Source: Streptomyces sp. ISL-10
GTDB taxonomy: Bacteria > Actinomycetota > Actinomycetes > Streptomycetales > Streptomycetaceae
Direction: 5' to 3'
Assembly: GCF_018614575.1 (NCBI RefSeq)
Contig: NZ_JAGGOJ010000008.1
Coordinates: 1 to 64,000, forward strand
DNA length: 64,000 nt
How positions within the stretch are numbered: the first letter of the stretch is position 1; each line of letters opens with the position of its first letter. Positions 28,260 to 37,382 of this stretch are shown one piece after another. The translations under genes and the position numbers were made by a program. The notes beneath the pieces are model-generated. The model was not told where the DNA came from and ran no database searches. It saw nothing but the letters and a program-made list of their open reading frames with translations.

Positions 28260-28690
28260 GCGTCAATGATCCGCCACGAGCGGGCGGCCGGTCACGCGCC
28301 CGCCCGTCACTCCTCAGCGGACGCACGGTCGTGGTGGGTGACGCGAGCAGGGCCGGGGCGAGGGCGGCCGCGTGGACCGCCGGAGTCCCGCCGGCGGCAC
28401 GGGCCGGGTGGCGGCAGCCACCGCACGGCCGCGGGCCTCGGTGGCGGCGTAAGCGCGACGCTCACCGCGGCGCCACAGTGCACGGCCCGGTGCCCCGGCG
28501 GGGCCGGCGCTCACCGCGGCACCACGGCGACATGCGGATCGATCGTATGGTCCGGGCGGAATGTCACCCGGCCGTTCTGTGCACATGTTCGGGCGGTGCA
28601 CGATCGTTCAGGACCATCTCTCTGTCATATTCCACCAGCTTGCGAAGTGCACCCGGCGTGCGCCCCCTGGCGGGCTAGCGTCCCTGATCC
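28260..28690. other. Divergent intergenic region, 431 bp
   Basis: Must hold promoters for the minus methyltransferase and the plus MHYT-conservon operon. A ~20-bp direct repeat of CGCTCACCGCGGC with flanking matches occurs near 28460 and 28508. No gene recognised. Confidence 0.45.
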
Positions 28691-29578
28691 ATGGGACACC
28701 TGGACCACGCCGCATTCGGCTTGCTCACCCCCGCGCTGTCGTACCTGATGGCCGTCATCGGCGCCGCCCTCGGGCTGCGCTGCACCGTCCGCGCCCTGGG
28801 CACGACCGGCCGCTCGCGACGGAACTGGCTGCTCACCGCCGCGTCCGCCATCGGCACCGGCATCTGGACCATGCACTTCGTCGCGATGCTCGGCTTCGCC
28901 GTACGCGGCACCGACATCCGCTACGACGTCCCCATGACGGTGCTCAGCCTCCTGGTCGCCATGCTCGTCGTCGGCGCCGGCGTCTTCTGCGTCGGCTACG
29001 GGCGGGACCGGGTACGCGCCCTGCTGATCGGCGGCCTGTCCACCGGCCTCGGCGTGGCCAGCATGCACTACCTGGGCATGGCGGCTCTGCGGCTGCACGG
29101 GAGCGTGCACTACGACCCGCTTCTGGTGGCACTGTCCGTCGCCATCGCCGTGGTCGCCGCGACGGCGGCCCTGTGGGCTGCCCTCAACATCAAGTCGCCC
29201 CTCGCCGTCGCTGTCGCCTCGCTCGTCATGGGCGCCGCCGTCAGCAGCATGCACTACACCGGAATGCTCGCCGTCTCCGTGGAACTGACGCCATCGGCGG
29301 GGCAGTTGCCGGGCGCGGGAGCGATGCAGTTCATCTTCCCCCTCGCCGTCGGGCTCGGCTCCTACCTCTTCGTCACGGCGGCGTTCGTGGCGCTCTCCCC
29401 GACGGCGGGCGAGAGCGCCGCGTACGCCTCGGCCGGCGCGTACGAGGGCACGGCCGAGGACACCGCGGAGCGCACCGCCGACGACCGTGACACCCCGGCC
29501 GCACAGCGCGGCACCGACGCCGCCACGTCCCCCGCGGTGTCCGGCCCCGCCACGCCCACCACCACGGCGACCGCCTGA
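28691..29578 (+). CDS. MHYT-domain integral membrane sensor
   Basis: 295 aa. Seven hydrophobic segments with the repeated motif forms IWTMHFVAML (near 59), ASMHYLGMAAL (near 121) and SSMHYTGMLAV (near 188), the Met-His pairs proposed to bind a metal such as copper and sense O2, CO or NO. The C-terminal ~70 residues are a low-complexity Thr/Ala/Asp tail; no GGDEF, EAL or kinase domain is fused. It lies 47 bp upstream of the kinase-like conservon gene, so it may supply the sensory input to that system. Confidence 0.88.
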   Translation: MGHLDHAAFGLLTPALSYLMAVIGAALGLRCTVRALGTTGRSRRNWLLTAASAIGTGIWTMHFVAMLGFAVRGTDIRYDVPMTVLSLLVAMLVVGAGVFCVGYGRDRVRALLIGGLSTGLGVASMHYLGMAALRLHGSVHYDPLLVALSVAIAVVAATAALWAALNIKSPLAVAVASLVMGAAVSSMHYTGMLAVSVELTPSAGQLPGAGAMQFIFPLAVGLGSYLFVTAAFVALSPTAGESAAYASAGAYEGTAEDTAERTADDRDTPAAQRGTDAATSPAVSGPATPTTTATA

Positions 29579-29625
29579 CCGGCCGGCGGCGCTGCCGCCG
29601 GTCCCGCATCCGGAACGAGGAGGCC

Positions 29626-32406
29626 ATGCACACACCCCGCAGGACCCCGGGCGACGAGACCCGGCCCCCCGACCCGCAGCCCACAGGCTCCACAGCCCGC
29701 CGCCGGCACGCACACGCCGGCGCGCCCGCGGTCGAACACACCGGGCAGCGGCCGCCCAGGCAGCGGCCTCGCCCCGGCGCCCGGGGACGCCTCCTCCCGC
29801 GGCCGCGCACCGTACGGGCGAAGATCATCTCGCTGCTGATGGTGCCTGTCCTGTCCCTGCTCGCCCTCTGGGGCTTCGCTACCGTGACGACCGCTCAGGA
29901 CGTGGCGCGGCTGCGCCAGTTGCAGCGTGTCGACGAGCAGGTCGGTGAACCGGTCGCTGCCGCCGTCGCCGCACTGCAGATCGAACGCCGCGCGGCCCTG
30001 CACCGGATCGCCGCTCCCTCCGCCGACCGCGCAGCCGCCCTCCGGTCGGCGTCCCGGCGCACCGACGACGCCGTGCGCCGGCTGCGTCTCGACTACCGGC
30101 ACACGGTCGCCTCGGGCGGCGAAGCGCCCCGCGCAGTAGCCGCACGGCTGGATGAGTTCGTCGCCCTCGGGGAGAAGCTGGGCGCCACCCGCAAGGCCGC
30201 CGCCGATGACGAGATCGCCTGGAACACCGCGTACGAGGCATACAACGACGTCGTCGCCGCGGGCCTCGCCGTCGGCGGCGCCGTCGCCGGCATCCACGAC
30301 AGCGGCCGCGCGGCCGACGCCCGTGTGCTGCTCGAACTGGACAGGGCCGCGGAGATGCTCGCCCGCGAGGATGTCCTCGTGGCCTCGGCGCGGCTCACCG
30401 GTTCCTTCGACGCGCAGCAGCTGAGCCTGTTCACCGGCACCGCGGCGGCCCGCACCGCGCTGACCGAAGGTGCGGCCACCGACCTGCGCGGCCCCGCACG
30501 CGCGACCTGGCGCACACTTTCCGAACGGGCCGCCTACCGCCAATTGACCACTGCGGAGCGGCGCGTGACCCGCGCGCCCGCGGGCCGGGCGGCGGCCACC
30601 GCCGTACCGCCGGACGACTGGGAGCGCGCCCGTGCCGCCGTAAGCGACGGACTGCGTGACATCGCCGCGGACGCGCGCCGCGGCACCGCATCGGACGCCG
30701 ACCCGGTGACGGGCGGCCTGCTGACCGCGGCGGGTGCGGCCGTGGTCCTCGGACTCGTGGCCGTCGCCGCCTCCCTCGTCATCTCCGTCCGCATCGGCCG
30801 CGCGCTCGTCGTCGAACTCGTCACCCTGCGCAACAGCGCTCTGGAGATCGCCCGGCGCAAACTGCCGCACGCCATGCGCCGACTGCGCACCGGCGAACAG
30901 ATCGACATCCGGGCCGAGGTGCCACCGGATGCCGCGAGCGAGGACGAGATCGGACAGGTCGGTGAGGCTCTCGCGAGCGTGCACCGCGCGGCGCTCAGCG
31001 CCGCCGTCGAGCGGGCCGAACTCGCCGGCGGCATCTCGGGCGTCTTCGTCAACCTCGCCCGCCGGAGCCAGACCCTGGTCCACCGCCAGCTGGCCCTGCT
31101 CGACGCCATGGAGCGCCGCGCCGACGACCCCGGCGAACTGGGCGACCTCTTCCGCCTCGACCATCTCACCACCCGGATGCGGCGCCATGCCGAGAGCCTG
31201 ATCATCCTGTCCGGCGCGGCTCCCGGCCGCGCCTGGAGCAGCCCGGTCCCGCTGACCAGTGTCGTCCGCGCGGCCGTCTCCGAGATCGAGGACTACGCGC
31301 GCGTGGAGCTCCGGCAGCTGCCCGAGACGGCCGTCTCGGGCGCGGCCGTCGCCGACCTCACCCACCTTCTCGCCGAACTCGTCGAGAACGCAGCCCAGTT
31401 CTCCCCGCCGCACACCAAGGTGCGCATCACCGGCGAGCCTGTCGGCAACGGCTACGCCCTGGAGGTCGAGGACCGCGGACTGGGCATGGGCAAGGAAGCC
31501 CTCGCCGAGGCCAACCGCAAACTCGAGGAGTCGCAGGCGCTGGACCTCTTCGACAGCGACCGCCTCGGGCTCTTCGTCGTCAGCCGCCTCGCCTCCCGCC
31601 ATGGCATCAAAGTGCGGCTGCGCACCTCTCCGTACGGGGGCAGCACGGCAGTAGTGCTGCTGCCGAAGGCGCTCCTCCAGGGCGCCGTCGGCGCGGGCTC
31701 AGACGGCCGCCGCCGCACACCCGAACCGCTGTCCCGGGCGCCGCGCGACGGCGAGCAGGCAAGGAGCGACCACGAGCACTCGGGCGGCGGGTGGTCGGGC
31801 GACCGGTCCGGGGGACAGACCGGCGAGCGGCCGGTGCCCGGTCTCCTCGCCGACCGGCCGAGGGCGGGCGGGCTCACGGCAGGCCGCGAACGGCCCCGGC
31901 CCGTACCGCGCCCCGTCCACTTCGCCGCGGACACACCGGCCGGGCCCGAGGTATGGGACGCGGCACGGTCCGCAGCACCGGAGCGACCTTGGGCGGACGC
32001 CCGCGACGACCAGCCCGCGCCGCCCGGCGCCGTCCGCGCGCTGCGCCTGCGTGACCTCCCGGAACCTTCGGCCGACGGCGAGCACCCGCTGCCACCGGCC
32101 GAAGGCCGGCACACGGCGCAGTCGGCCGAAGGGCAACTCCCGCGTCGTGTACGGCAGTCCCACCTCGCCCCTCAACTGCGCCAGGCGCTACCGCCGGCCC
32201 CGCCGCACAACCCGCCCGCCGAGGACATGAGCGACCGCAGCCCCGAAGTCGTCCGGGACCGGATGAACGCCTACCGAAACGGCTGGACCAGGGGCGGCGG
32301 CGCAGCGCCCGGATCCCCCCTCACCGCGGCCCCGGACCCCCTGCGGGACCAAGAACCCCACCCTGGCCGTCAGCCCCTCCCCGGCAGCGAAGGAGACCGA
32401 GCATGA
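29626..32406 (+). CDS. cvnA: Conservon CvnA: nitrate/nitrite-sensor-like membrane histidine kinase
   Basis: 926 aa. TM1 near residues 66-88 (KIISLLMVPVLSLLALWGF), a large extracellular NIT-like helical sensor (90-360), TM2 near 365-388, then HAMP-like and kinase regions. ATP-binding motifs are NAAQFSPPHTKV (N box), DRGLGMG (G1) and DRLGLFVVSRLA (G2). The C-terminal 230 residues are disordered, rich in Pro, Arg and Glu. This matches CvnA proteins that work with roadblock, DUF742 and GTPase partners. AGGAGG precedes the ATG. Its stop overlaps the next start (ATGA). Confidence 0.92.
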   Translation: MHTPRRTPGDETRPPDPQPTGSTARRRHAHAGAPAVEHTGQRPPRQRPRPGARGRLLPRPRTVRAKIISLLMVPVLSLLALWGFATVTTAQDVARLRQLQRVDEQVGEPVAAAVAALQIERRAALHRIAAPSADRAAALRSASRRTDDAVRRLRLDYRHTVASGGEAPRAVAARLDEFVALGEKLGATRKAAADDEIAWNTAYEAYNDVVAAGLAVGGAVAGIHDSGRAADARVLLELDRAAEMLAREDVLVASARLTGSFDAQQLSLFTGTAAARTALTEGAATDLRGPARATWRTLSERAAYRQLTTAERRVTRAPAGRAAATAVPPDDWERARAAVSDGLRDIAADARRGTASDADPVTGGLLTAAGAAVVLGLVAVAASLVISVRIGRALVVELVTLRNSALEIARRKLPHAMRRLRTGEQIDIRAEVPPDAASEDEIGQVGEALASVHRAALSAAVERAELAGGISGVFVNLARRSQTLVHRQLALLDAMERRADDPGELGDLFRLDHLTTRMRRHAESLIILSGAAPGRAWSSPVPLTSVVRAAVSEIEDYARVELRQLPETAVSGAAVADLTHLLAELVENAAQFSPPHTKVRITGEPVGNGYALEVEDRGLGMGKEALAEANRKLEESQALDLFDSDRLGLFVVSRLASRHGIKVRLRTSPYGGSTAVVLLPKALLQGAVGAGSDGRRRTPEPLSRAPRDGEQARSDHEHSGGGWSGDRSGGQTGERPVPGLLADRPRAGGLTAGRERPRPVPRPVHFAADTPAGPEVWDAARSAAPERPWADARDDQPAPPGAVRALRLRDLPEPSADGEHPLPPAEGRHTAQSAEGQLPRRVRQSHLAPQLRQALPPAPPHNPPAEDMSDRSPEVVRDRMNAYRNGWTRGGGAAPGSPLTAAPDPLRDQEPHPGRQPLPGSEGDRA

Positions 32407-32846
32407 CCGAGCACGAGTCAGCCGTGGTCCAGCACGAGTCAGCCGTGGCTCATGACCGATTCGGCGACCTCGACTGGCTGCTGGACGATCTCGTCCTGCG
32501 CGTGGCCGAGGTCCGACACACGGTCGTGCTGTCGAACGACGGACTGCCCGTCGGCGCGTCCAAAGGCCTGACCCGCGAGGACGCCGAGCATCTGGCGGCC
32601 GTGGCGTCCGGGTTCCACAGCCTCGCCAAGGGGACGGGACGTCACTTCGCGGCCGGGGGCGTACGGCAGACCATGGTCGAGATGGACGAAGGCTTTCTGT
32701 TCGTGGCCGCGGCCGGTGACGGCTCCTGCCTCGCCCTGCTCACCTCCGTCAGTGCGGACATCGGACTCATCGCCTACGAGATGGCCCGCCTCGTCAACCG
32801 TGTCGGTGAACACCTGCGCACACCGGCGCGCGTCAGCACGCCGTGA
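32403..32846 (+). CDS. cvnB: Conservon CvnB: roadblock/LC7 protein
   Basis: 147 aa, single roadblock/LC7 domain (FGDLDWLLDDLVLRVAEVRHTVVLSNDGLPVG; AEHLAAVASGFHSL; GTGRHFAAGGVRQTMVEM). Roadblock proteins act as GTPase-activating or scaffold partners of MglA/CvnD-type GTPases. The N-terminus holds a duplicated QHESAV / EHESAV peptide. AAGGAGA upstream; it overlaps both neighbours by 4 bp. Confidence 0.92.
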   Translation: MTEHESAVVQHESAVAHDRFGDLDWLLDDLVLRVAEVRHTVVLSNDGLPVGASKGLTREDAEHLAAVASGFHSLAKGTGRHFAAGGVRQTMVEMDEGFLFVAAAGDGSCLALLTSVSADIGLIAYEMARLVNRVGEHLRTPARVSTP

Positions 32847-33244
32847 CCGGCGCCCCCGGGCCCACCGGCAGCCAGTGGTACGACGCGGACGCGGGACCGC
32901 TCGTCCGCCCATATGCGATGACCGGCGGGCGGACCAGACCCGGACCGAGCCATGTGCGCTTCGACCTCATCGCCCTGGTAGTCGTGGACGACGACGCACC
33001 CGGATCGGCCGAGGACTCTTCCCTCGGCCCGGAGCACCGCACGCTGCTGTCGATGTGCCGGTGCGAGACGCAGTCCGTCGCGGAGCTCGCGGCCGACGCC
33101 GACCTGCCGGTCGGCGTCGTACGCGTTCTCCTCGGCGATCTGCTCGAAGCGGGACACGTGAAGGTCAGCCGCCCCGTACCGCCCGCGCAGCTGCCGGACG
33201 AGAGGATCCTGCGTGAGGTCATCGAGGGCCTGCGCGCCCTGTGA
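32843..33244 (+). CDS. cvnC: Conservon CvnC: DUF742 protein
   Basis: 133 aa. DUF742 architecture: SQWYDADAGPLVRPYAMTGGRT at the N-terminus and a winged-helix-like C-terminal part (SVAELAADADLPVGVVRVLLGDLLEAGHV). GTG start overlaps the CvnB stop (GTGA). Presumed adaptor in the complex of kinase-like, roadblock and GTPase proteins at the membrane. Confidence 0.92.
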   Translation: MTGAPGPTGSQWYDADAGPLVRPYAMTGGRTRPGPSHVRFDLIALVVVDDDAPGSAEDSSLGPEHRTLLSMCRCETQSVAELAADADLPVGVVRVLLGDLLEAGHVKVSRPVPPAQLPDERILREVIEGLRAL

Positions 33245-33383
33245 CGACATCGGTCGCCGGCTCCTCACGCGCCGCCCGCCCGCATCCACCCCGCATCCCC
33301 TGCGCCGCCGCCCGTGAACAGTGCGTCGCCCCGCCCGTCCCCGCTCGCCCATGCCTGTCTGTCCATCCCGGGAGAAACGACCG

Positions 33384-33992
33384 ATGTCCACCACGAGCAC
33401 TGACACGAACGCCGGGGAGTCCACCGACCTCGCGCTGAAGATCCTTGTCGCAGGCGGCTTCGGCGTCGGCAAGACCACGCTGGTCGGCGCGGTCAGCGAG
33501 ATCCGGCCGCTGCGCACCGAGGAACAGCTCAGCGAGGTCGGAACCACGGTCGACGACACCGAGGGCGTCGCCAGGAAGACGACCACGACCGTCGCCATGG
33601 ACTTCGGCCGCATCACGATCCGACCGGGGCTCTCCCTCTACCTGTTCGGCACACCGGGCCAGGACCGCTTCTGGTTCCTGTGGGACGAACTCTCCCAGGG
33701 CGCGCTCGGCGCCGTCGTCCTCGTCGACACCCGGCGGCTCACCGACTGCTTTCCCGCCGTCGACTACTTCGAACACCGCCGCATCCCGTTCGTCGTCGCC
33801 GTCAACTGCTTCCCCGGCGCCCGGTCCTTCGGAGCCCATGAGGTCTCCCGCGCCCTTGATCTGGACCAGGGCACCCCCGTCGTCATGTGCGATGCGCGCG
33901 ACCGCGACTCGGGCAAGGAGGTCCTGGTCCGGCTGGTCGAGTACGCGGGCCGGGTGCACACACCGGCCGGGACGCCGGCCTCGGTCGGCTGA
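33384..33992 (+). CDS. cvnD: Conservon CvnD: small Ras-like GTPase
   Basis: 202 aa, MglA/CvnD family ATP/GTP-binding protein. P-loop GGFGVGKTT near residue 24, FGTPGQDRFW (switch II region, with Pro-Gly-Gln), and a VVAVNCFPG strand in place of NKxD. GGGAGAA upstream of the ATG. It is the nucleotide-switch output of the conservon, placed 139 bp after CvnC. Confidence 0.92.
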   Translation: MSTTSTDTNAGESTDLALKILVAGGFGVGKTTLVGAVSEIRPLRTEEQLSEVGTTVDDTEGVARKTTTTVAMDFGRITIRPGLSLYLFGTPGQDRFWFLWDELSQGALGAVVLVDTRRLTDCFPAVDYFEHRRIPFVVAVNCFPGARSFGAHEVSRALDLDQGTPVVMCDARDRDSGKEVLVRLVEYAGRVHTPAGTPASVG

Positions 33993-34112
33993 GGCCGGCG
34001 CGTGCGGCTTTGCAGCGGCCCTCCCGGCGGCACCTTGCCGTGGGCGCACGCGTGCGAAAGGCTTACGGGCGAAGGCGAGACCACGGGGTGTTACAAGCGG
34101 GGAGGACCGGCC

Positions 34113-34514
34113 ATGGCGTTGGACAAGGGACTCGACTGGCTGCTGGACGACCTGACCGAGCGGATCGACCACATAAGGCACGCACTCGTGCTCTCCAACG
34201 ACGGCCTGGTCACGGGCGCGAGCACGGGCCTCGCACGCGAGGACGCGGAGCACCTGGCGGCGGTCTCCTCCGGCCTGCACTCCCTCGCCCGCGGCTCCGG
34301 TCGCCACTTCCGGGCCGGCCGCGCGCGCCAGACCATGGTCGAGTTCGACGAGGCCCTGCTGTTCGTGACGGCGGCGGGCGAAGGCAGCTGCCTGTGCGTC
34401 CTCAGCGACGCCGAGGCCGACGTGGGCCAGGTCGCCTACGAGATGACGCTGATGGTCAATCGCGTCGGCGAGCACCTGGGCGTCGAGGCACGTCAGCCGG
34501 ACAATCCTCTCTGA
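34113..34514 (+). CDS. Second roadblock/LC7 protein (CvnB paralogue)
   Basis: 133 aa with the same blocks as CvnB (LDWLLDDLTERIDHIRHALVLSNDGLVTGAS; AEHLAAVSSGLHSLARGSGRHF; RQTMVEFDEALLFV). GGGGAGGA precedes the ATG; upstream in-frame sequence is not protein-like. It lies after CvnD, giving the unusual order A-B-C-D-B2. It could form heterodimers with CvnB or compete for CvnD. Confidence 0.9.
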   Translation: MALDKGLDWLLDDLTERIDHIRHALVLSNDGLVTGASTGLAREDAEHLAAVSSGLHSLARGSGRHFRAGRARQTMVEFDEALLFVTAAGEGSCLCVLSDAEADVGQVAYEMTLMVNRVGEHLGVEARQPDNPL

Positions 34515-34613
34515 CCTGCGGCGACACGGGTTATCCACAGGCCCGGCGGGATGTCGCTGCGGCGGGCTACGGTCGTCACCGGTGAGTTTCACGGCTCTAC
34601 GGGGGAGACCATC

Positions 34614-35615
34614 ATGACCACGCAGGACATGTCGTCGTGGGTGACAGGGGACGCGCTGTACGCCACGCGGTACGCGGTCCGGGATGCGGCGGAACGAGAC
34701 AGGGCGCCGAGTCTGGCGCTGAGCGGGGCCGCACGCGAACTGCAACTGAGGCGCGGGGAGTTGGATCTCGCCGTTCAGCTGGGCCAGGTGCGTACGGCAT
34801 CCGACGCGCGCGGCGGCCCTCCCCGGATCCCTCGGCACGAGATCGACCGTCTCCGAGCGGCGGAGGGTTTCCCGGACGTGCTCCGGGAGCGGGTCCGGGC
34901 GGTCGGCACACGGGAGGCGGCCGAGCTCCTCTCGATCACCGGCCACCGGTTCACGTGCCTCGCCCGCACAGGCCACTTCATTCCGGTGCGCTTCTACCTC
35001 AACCGCTATCGCGCCGTCGTGTGGATGTATCTCGCCTGCGAGCTGCGTGACTTCGCCCAGGACCACGCCGATCTGCTGACCGGCCGGATGCCGCCCGTGG
35101 TGCGCGCAGCACTCGATGCGGGAGCGGACCGCCGCCCGCGGAACTGGCGCGGCCGAAAGCTGGGCATGCTGTTGCGGGCCACCTCGGACCCGTGGTTGCG
35201 AGCCGCAGCCATCGCGGCGGTGCTCGACCCGGTGACGGTCGCCGAGGTCGTCCCCGATCCCTACGAGCGTTCCCGTCTGCGTGTGCTCCGGCCGGAACTG
35301 CTCACCGGTGGCAGACCCCAGTCCCCGGCAGGTCGTGAGCTGGTGGACCGCCTGCTGCTCGCGGACCACCCCGACGAAATCCTGTGGCACCGGATGAGCC
35401 TGGCCGAAGCACTGCACGAGGCACGCCGGCTGAGCCCGGCGCCCAGACCCGTGCAGGCAGCCGGGCCGGGGGCGTCCGGGCAGACGGCGCGAAGGCCGGC
35501 CACGCGGCTGCTGCCGCGGCGTACTCCGTGCGCCCTGCGTACTCCGCGCCCGCCGCATGCCCGGCGTGCGCTGCTGGACCGTCTCCGCCGGCGAAAGCCC
35601 GATCCGGCCGACTGA
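34614..35615 (+). CDS. DUF6397-family hypothetical protein
   Basis: 333 aa. Helix-turn-helix-like segments occur near residues 40-60 (AARELQLRRGELDLAVQLGQV) and 98-120 (GTREAAELLSITGHRFTCLARTG), suggesting DNA binding, followed by a helical C-terminal half and a basic Arg/Pro tail. GGGGGAGA stands before the ATG. It resembles a Streptomyces-specific uncharacterised family, and I assign no function. The 99-bp upstream gap contains a lone TTATCCACA. Confidence 0.75.
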   Translation: MTTQDMSSWVTGDALYATRYAVRDAAERDRAPSLALSGAARELQLRRGELDLAVQLGQVRTASDARGGPPRIPRHEIDRLRAAEGFPDVLRERVRAVGTREAAELLSITGHRFTCLARTGHFIPVRFYLNRYRAVVWMYLACELRDFAQDHADLLTGRMPPVVRAALDAGADRRPRNWRGRKLGMLLRATSDPWLRAAAIAAVLDPVTVAEVVPDPYERSRLRVLRPELLTGGRPQSPAGRELVDRLLLADHPDEILWHRMSLAEALHEARRLSPAPRPVQAAGPGASGQTARRPATRLLPRRTPCALRTPRPPHARRALLDRLRRRKPDPAD

Positions 35616-36037
35616 CCGATGCGGTCGGCACGAGCGATCCGGCGGGCTGACCCGATCCGGCAGCGGGTGCAACGCTCCTGCCCCGAACCGGCCTGGCGCC
35701 TCGGCGGCTTGACCCGTTCTGGTCTGTGCCGCGCCGACTCGCCACAAGCGCGGCCAGCCGACCGCCTGGCCTCCCCGACCGGCGGATCAGGTCCCCGCGC
35801 TGCACTGCCCGTCAACGGGACCCAGAGCCCCCGGGAAATGCGCTCGCCACATACCCCGCGCGTGCATATCCTCGGCGGCCGCTGCCCACATGCCTCGGCT
35901 CTCCTTGCCGCAGCGGGGCGTCGCGGCTCCGATACCGGGCCGCCGTCGCCACCATCAACCCGGTCCCACCCCCACCTCCATTCCCACTCCCACCCCCACC
36001 CGTCTCCTCTCCGATCCCCTGTCAGGAAGGCCGCACC
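35616..36037. other. 422-bp gap with a pyrimidine-rich tract
   Basis: No gene recognised. From about 35955 to 36010 the + strand is a C/T/A tract of repeated CCCAC and TCCCAC units with almost no G, a probable slippage-prone or triplex-type sequence just ahead of the dipeptidase ribosome site. Confidence 0.5.
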
Positions 36038-37063
36038 GTGCCCCATGCCCTGCACCGCACCACCGTCGTCGCCGATGCCCACAACGACCTCCTGATCGCC
36101 GTGGCAGCACGGCCCCCGCACCGCTGGGCCGAGTTCTTCCGCCGGCGTTGGCTTCCCCAACTGCGCGACGGGGGCGTCCGCTTGCAGGTGCTGCCCGTGT
36201 TCATCGGCGATCGGTTCCGCCCCGACGGAGCCCTCCGGGAGACGCTGCGCATGATCGAGTGCGCTCATGTCATCGCGGAGGGCAACGCGGACGCGGTACG
36301 GCTCTGCCTCGACGGCGCCGACATAGACGCGGCCCTCGCGGAGGGCAGGATCGCGCTCGTGCTCGCACTCGAGAGCGCGCCGGGAGTCGATGCCAACGTG
36401 GAACTGTTCTCCACCCTGCACCGGCTCGGCGTACGTATCGCCTCCATCGCGCACTGGGGCCGCACCCCGCTGGCCGACGGCAGTGGGGAGGACGCGACCG
36501 GCAGCCGCCTCACCGAAGCCGGAGTGGCGGCGCTGGCGGAGATGGAGCGGCTGGGCATCATCTTCGACGTGTCGCATCTGGGCGCGGCGGGCGTCGCCCA
36601 TGTGCTGGAGATCGCGACCCGGCCCGTCATGGCCACCCATTCCTCGGCGCGCGCTCTGCGTGACCATCACCGCAACCTCACGGACGAGCAGATACGCGGC
36701 ATCGCGGCCACCGGCGGCACCGTGTGCGTCAACTTCCTGCCCGAGTTCCTCGCCGCCCACCCGGCAGAGGCCACCCTGGACGTGCTGGTCGACCACGTCC
36801 TGCACATCACCGACATCGCCGGCGCGGACCGTGTCGGCCTCGGCCCCGACTTCATCCAGGAGGTCAACGACGACATCACGCCGCCCTGTTGCGAGGACAG
36901 CTACGAGTACGACTGGGCGCTGCCCGGCCTGGAGGGCCCCCGTGGACTGCCCCTGGTCACCGAAGCACTGCACGGGCGGGGCGTGCCGGAGGACACGCTG
37001 CGCGCGATCCTCGGCGGCAACCTTCTCGACCTGTTCCGCAAGGAGCTGGGCCGTCCCACCTGA
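36038..37063 (+). CDS. Membrane-dipeptidase-family (M19) peptidase
   Basis: 341-aa zinc dipeptidase. Metal ligands fit DAHND (HxD, near residue 14), the Glu in LALESAPG (near 110), His in IASIAHWG, ATHSSARALRDHHRNL (near 205) and GLGPDFI (near 268). No signal peptide, so it is probably cytoplasmic, hydrolysing dipeptides. GTG start with AGGAAGG 7 bp upstream; earlier in-frame starts lie in the pyrimidine tract. Confidence 0.92.
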   Translation: MPHALHRTTVVADAHNDLLIAVAARPPHRWAEFFRRRWLPQLRDGGVRLQVLPVFIGDRFRPDGALRETLRMIECAHVIAEGNADAVRLCLDGADIDAALAEGRIALVLALESAPGVDANVELFSTLHRLGVRIASIAHWGRTPLADGSGEDATGSRLTEAGVAALAEMERLGIIFDVSHLGAAGVAHVLEIATRPVMATHSSARALRDHHRNLTDEQIRGIAATGGTVCVNFLPEFLAAHPAEATLDVLVDHVLHITDIAGADRVGLGPDFIQEVNDDITPPCCEDSYEYDWALPGLEGPRGLPLVTEALHGRGVPEDTLRAILGGNLLDLFRKELGRPT

Positions 37064-37103
37064 CCAGCTCCCGGCCCTGCGAGCCCGGACCGGAAGGCCG
37101 GGA

Positions 37104-37230
37104 CGCCCCCCATGCCCCGAGGTCACCCAGAGCCCAGGGGCCGGCCCCGAGGCCCCCATGCCCCCCAACGCCCCCGTGACCCGAGGCCCTCATGGCCCGA
37201 GGCCCCCAACCCCCACAGGCCCGGGGTCCG
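37104..37230. repeat. Degenerate GC-rich repeats in the dipeptidase-tdh gap
   Basis: CCCGAGGCCCYCA occurs at 37146-37158, 37180-37192 and 37196-37208, with related partial copies around 37115. The whole 319-bp gap (37064-37382) holds no gene. It could act as a transcription stop for the dipeptidase or be neutral slippage sequence. Confidence 0.6.
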
Positions 37231-37382
37231 GCAGGGACGGGCATGAAGCTGGGCTGTGGGCCCGCTTAAGAAATCCTCGATGGACGCGACGCTCCGAGCT
37301 GGGCAGATTGGAGCGCGTCCACTGAGCGGGGCCGTATTTTCGGTATCCGGCCAGTCCCGTCACCATGCCTGGAGCCGCACTG

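Noticed and set aside
34531..34539. TTATCCACA, a consensus DnaA box
   Set aside because: Single copy in a 99-bp gap with no cluster of boxes, AT-rich element or dnaA/dnaN neighbours; not an origin.
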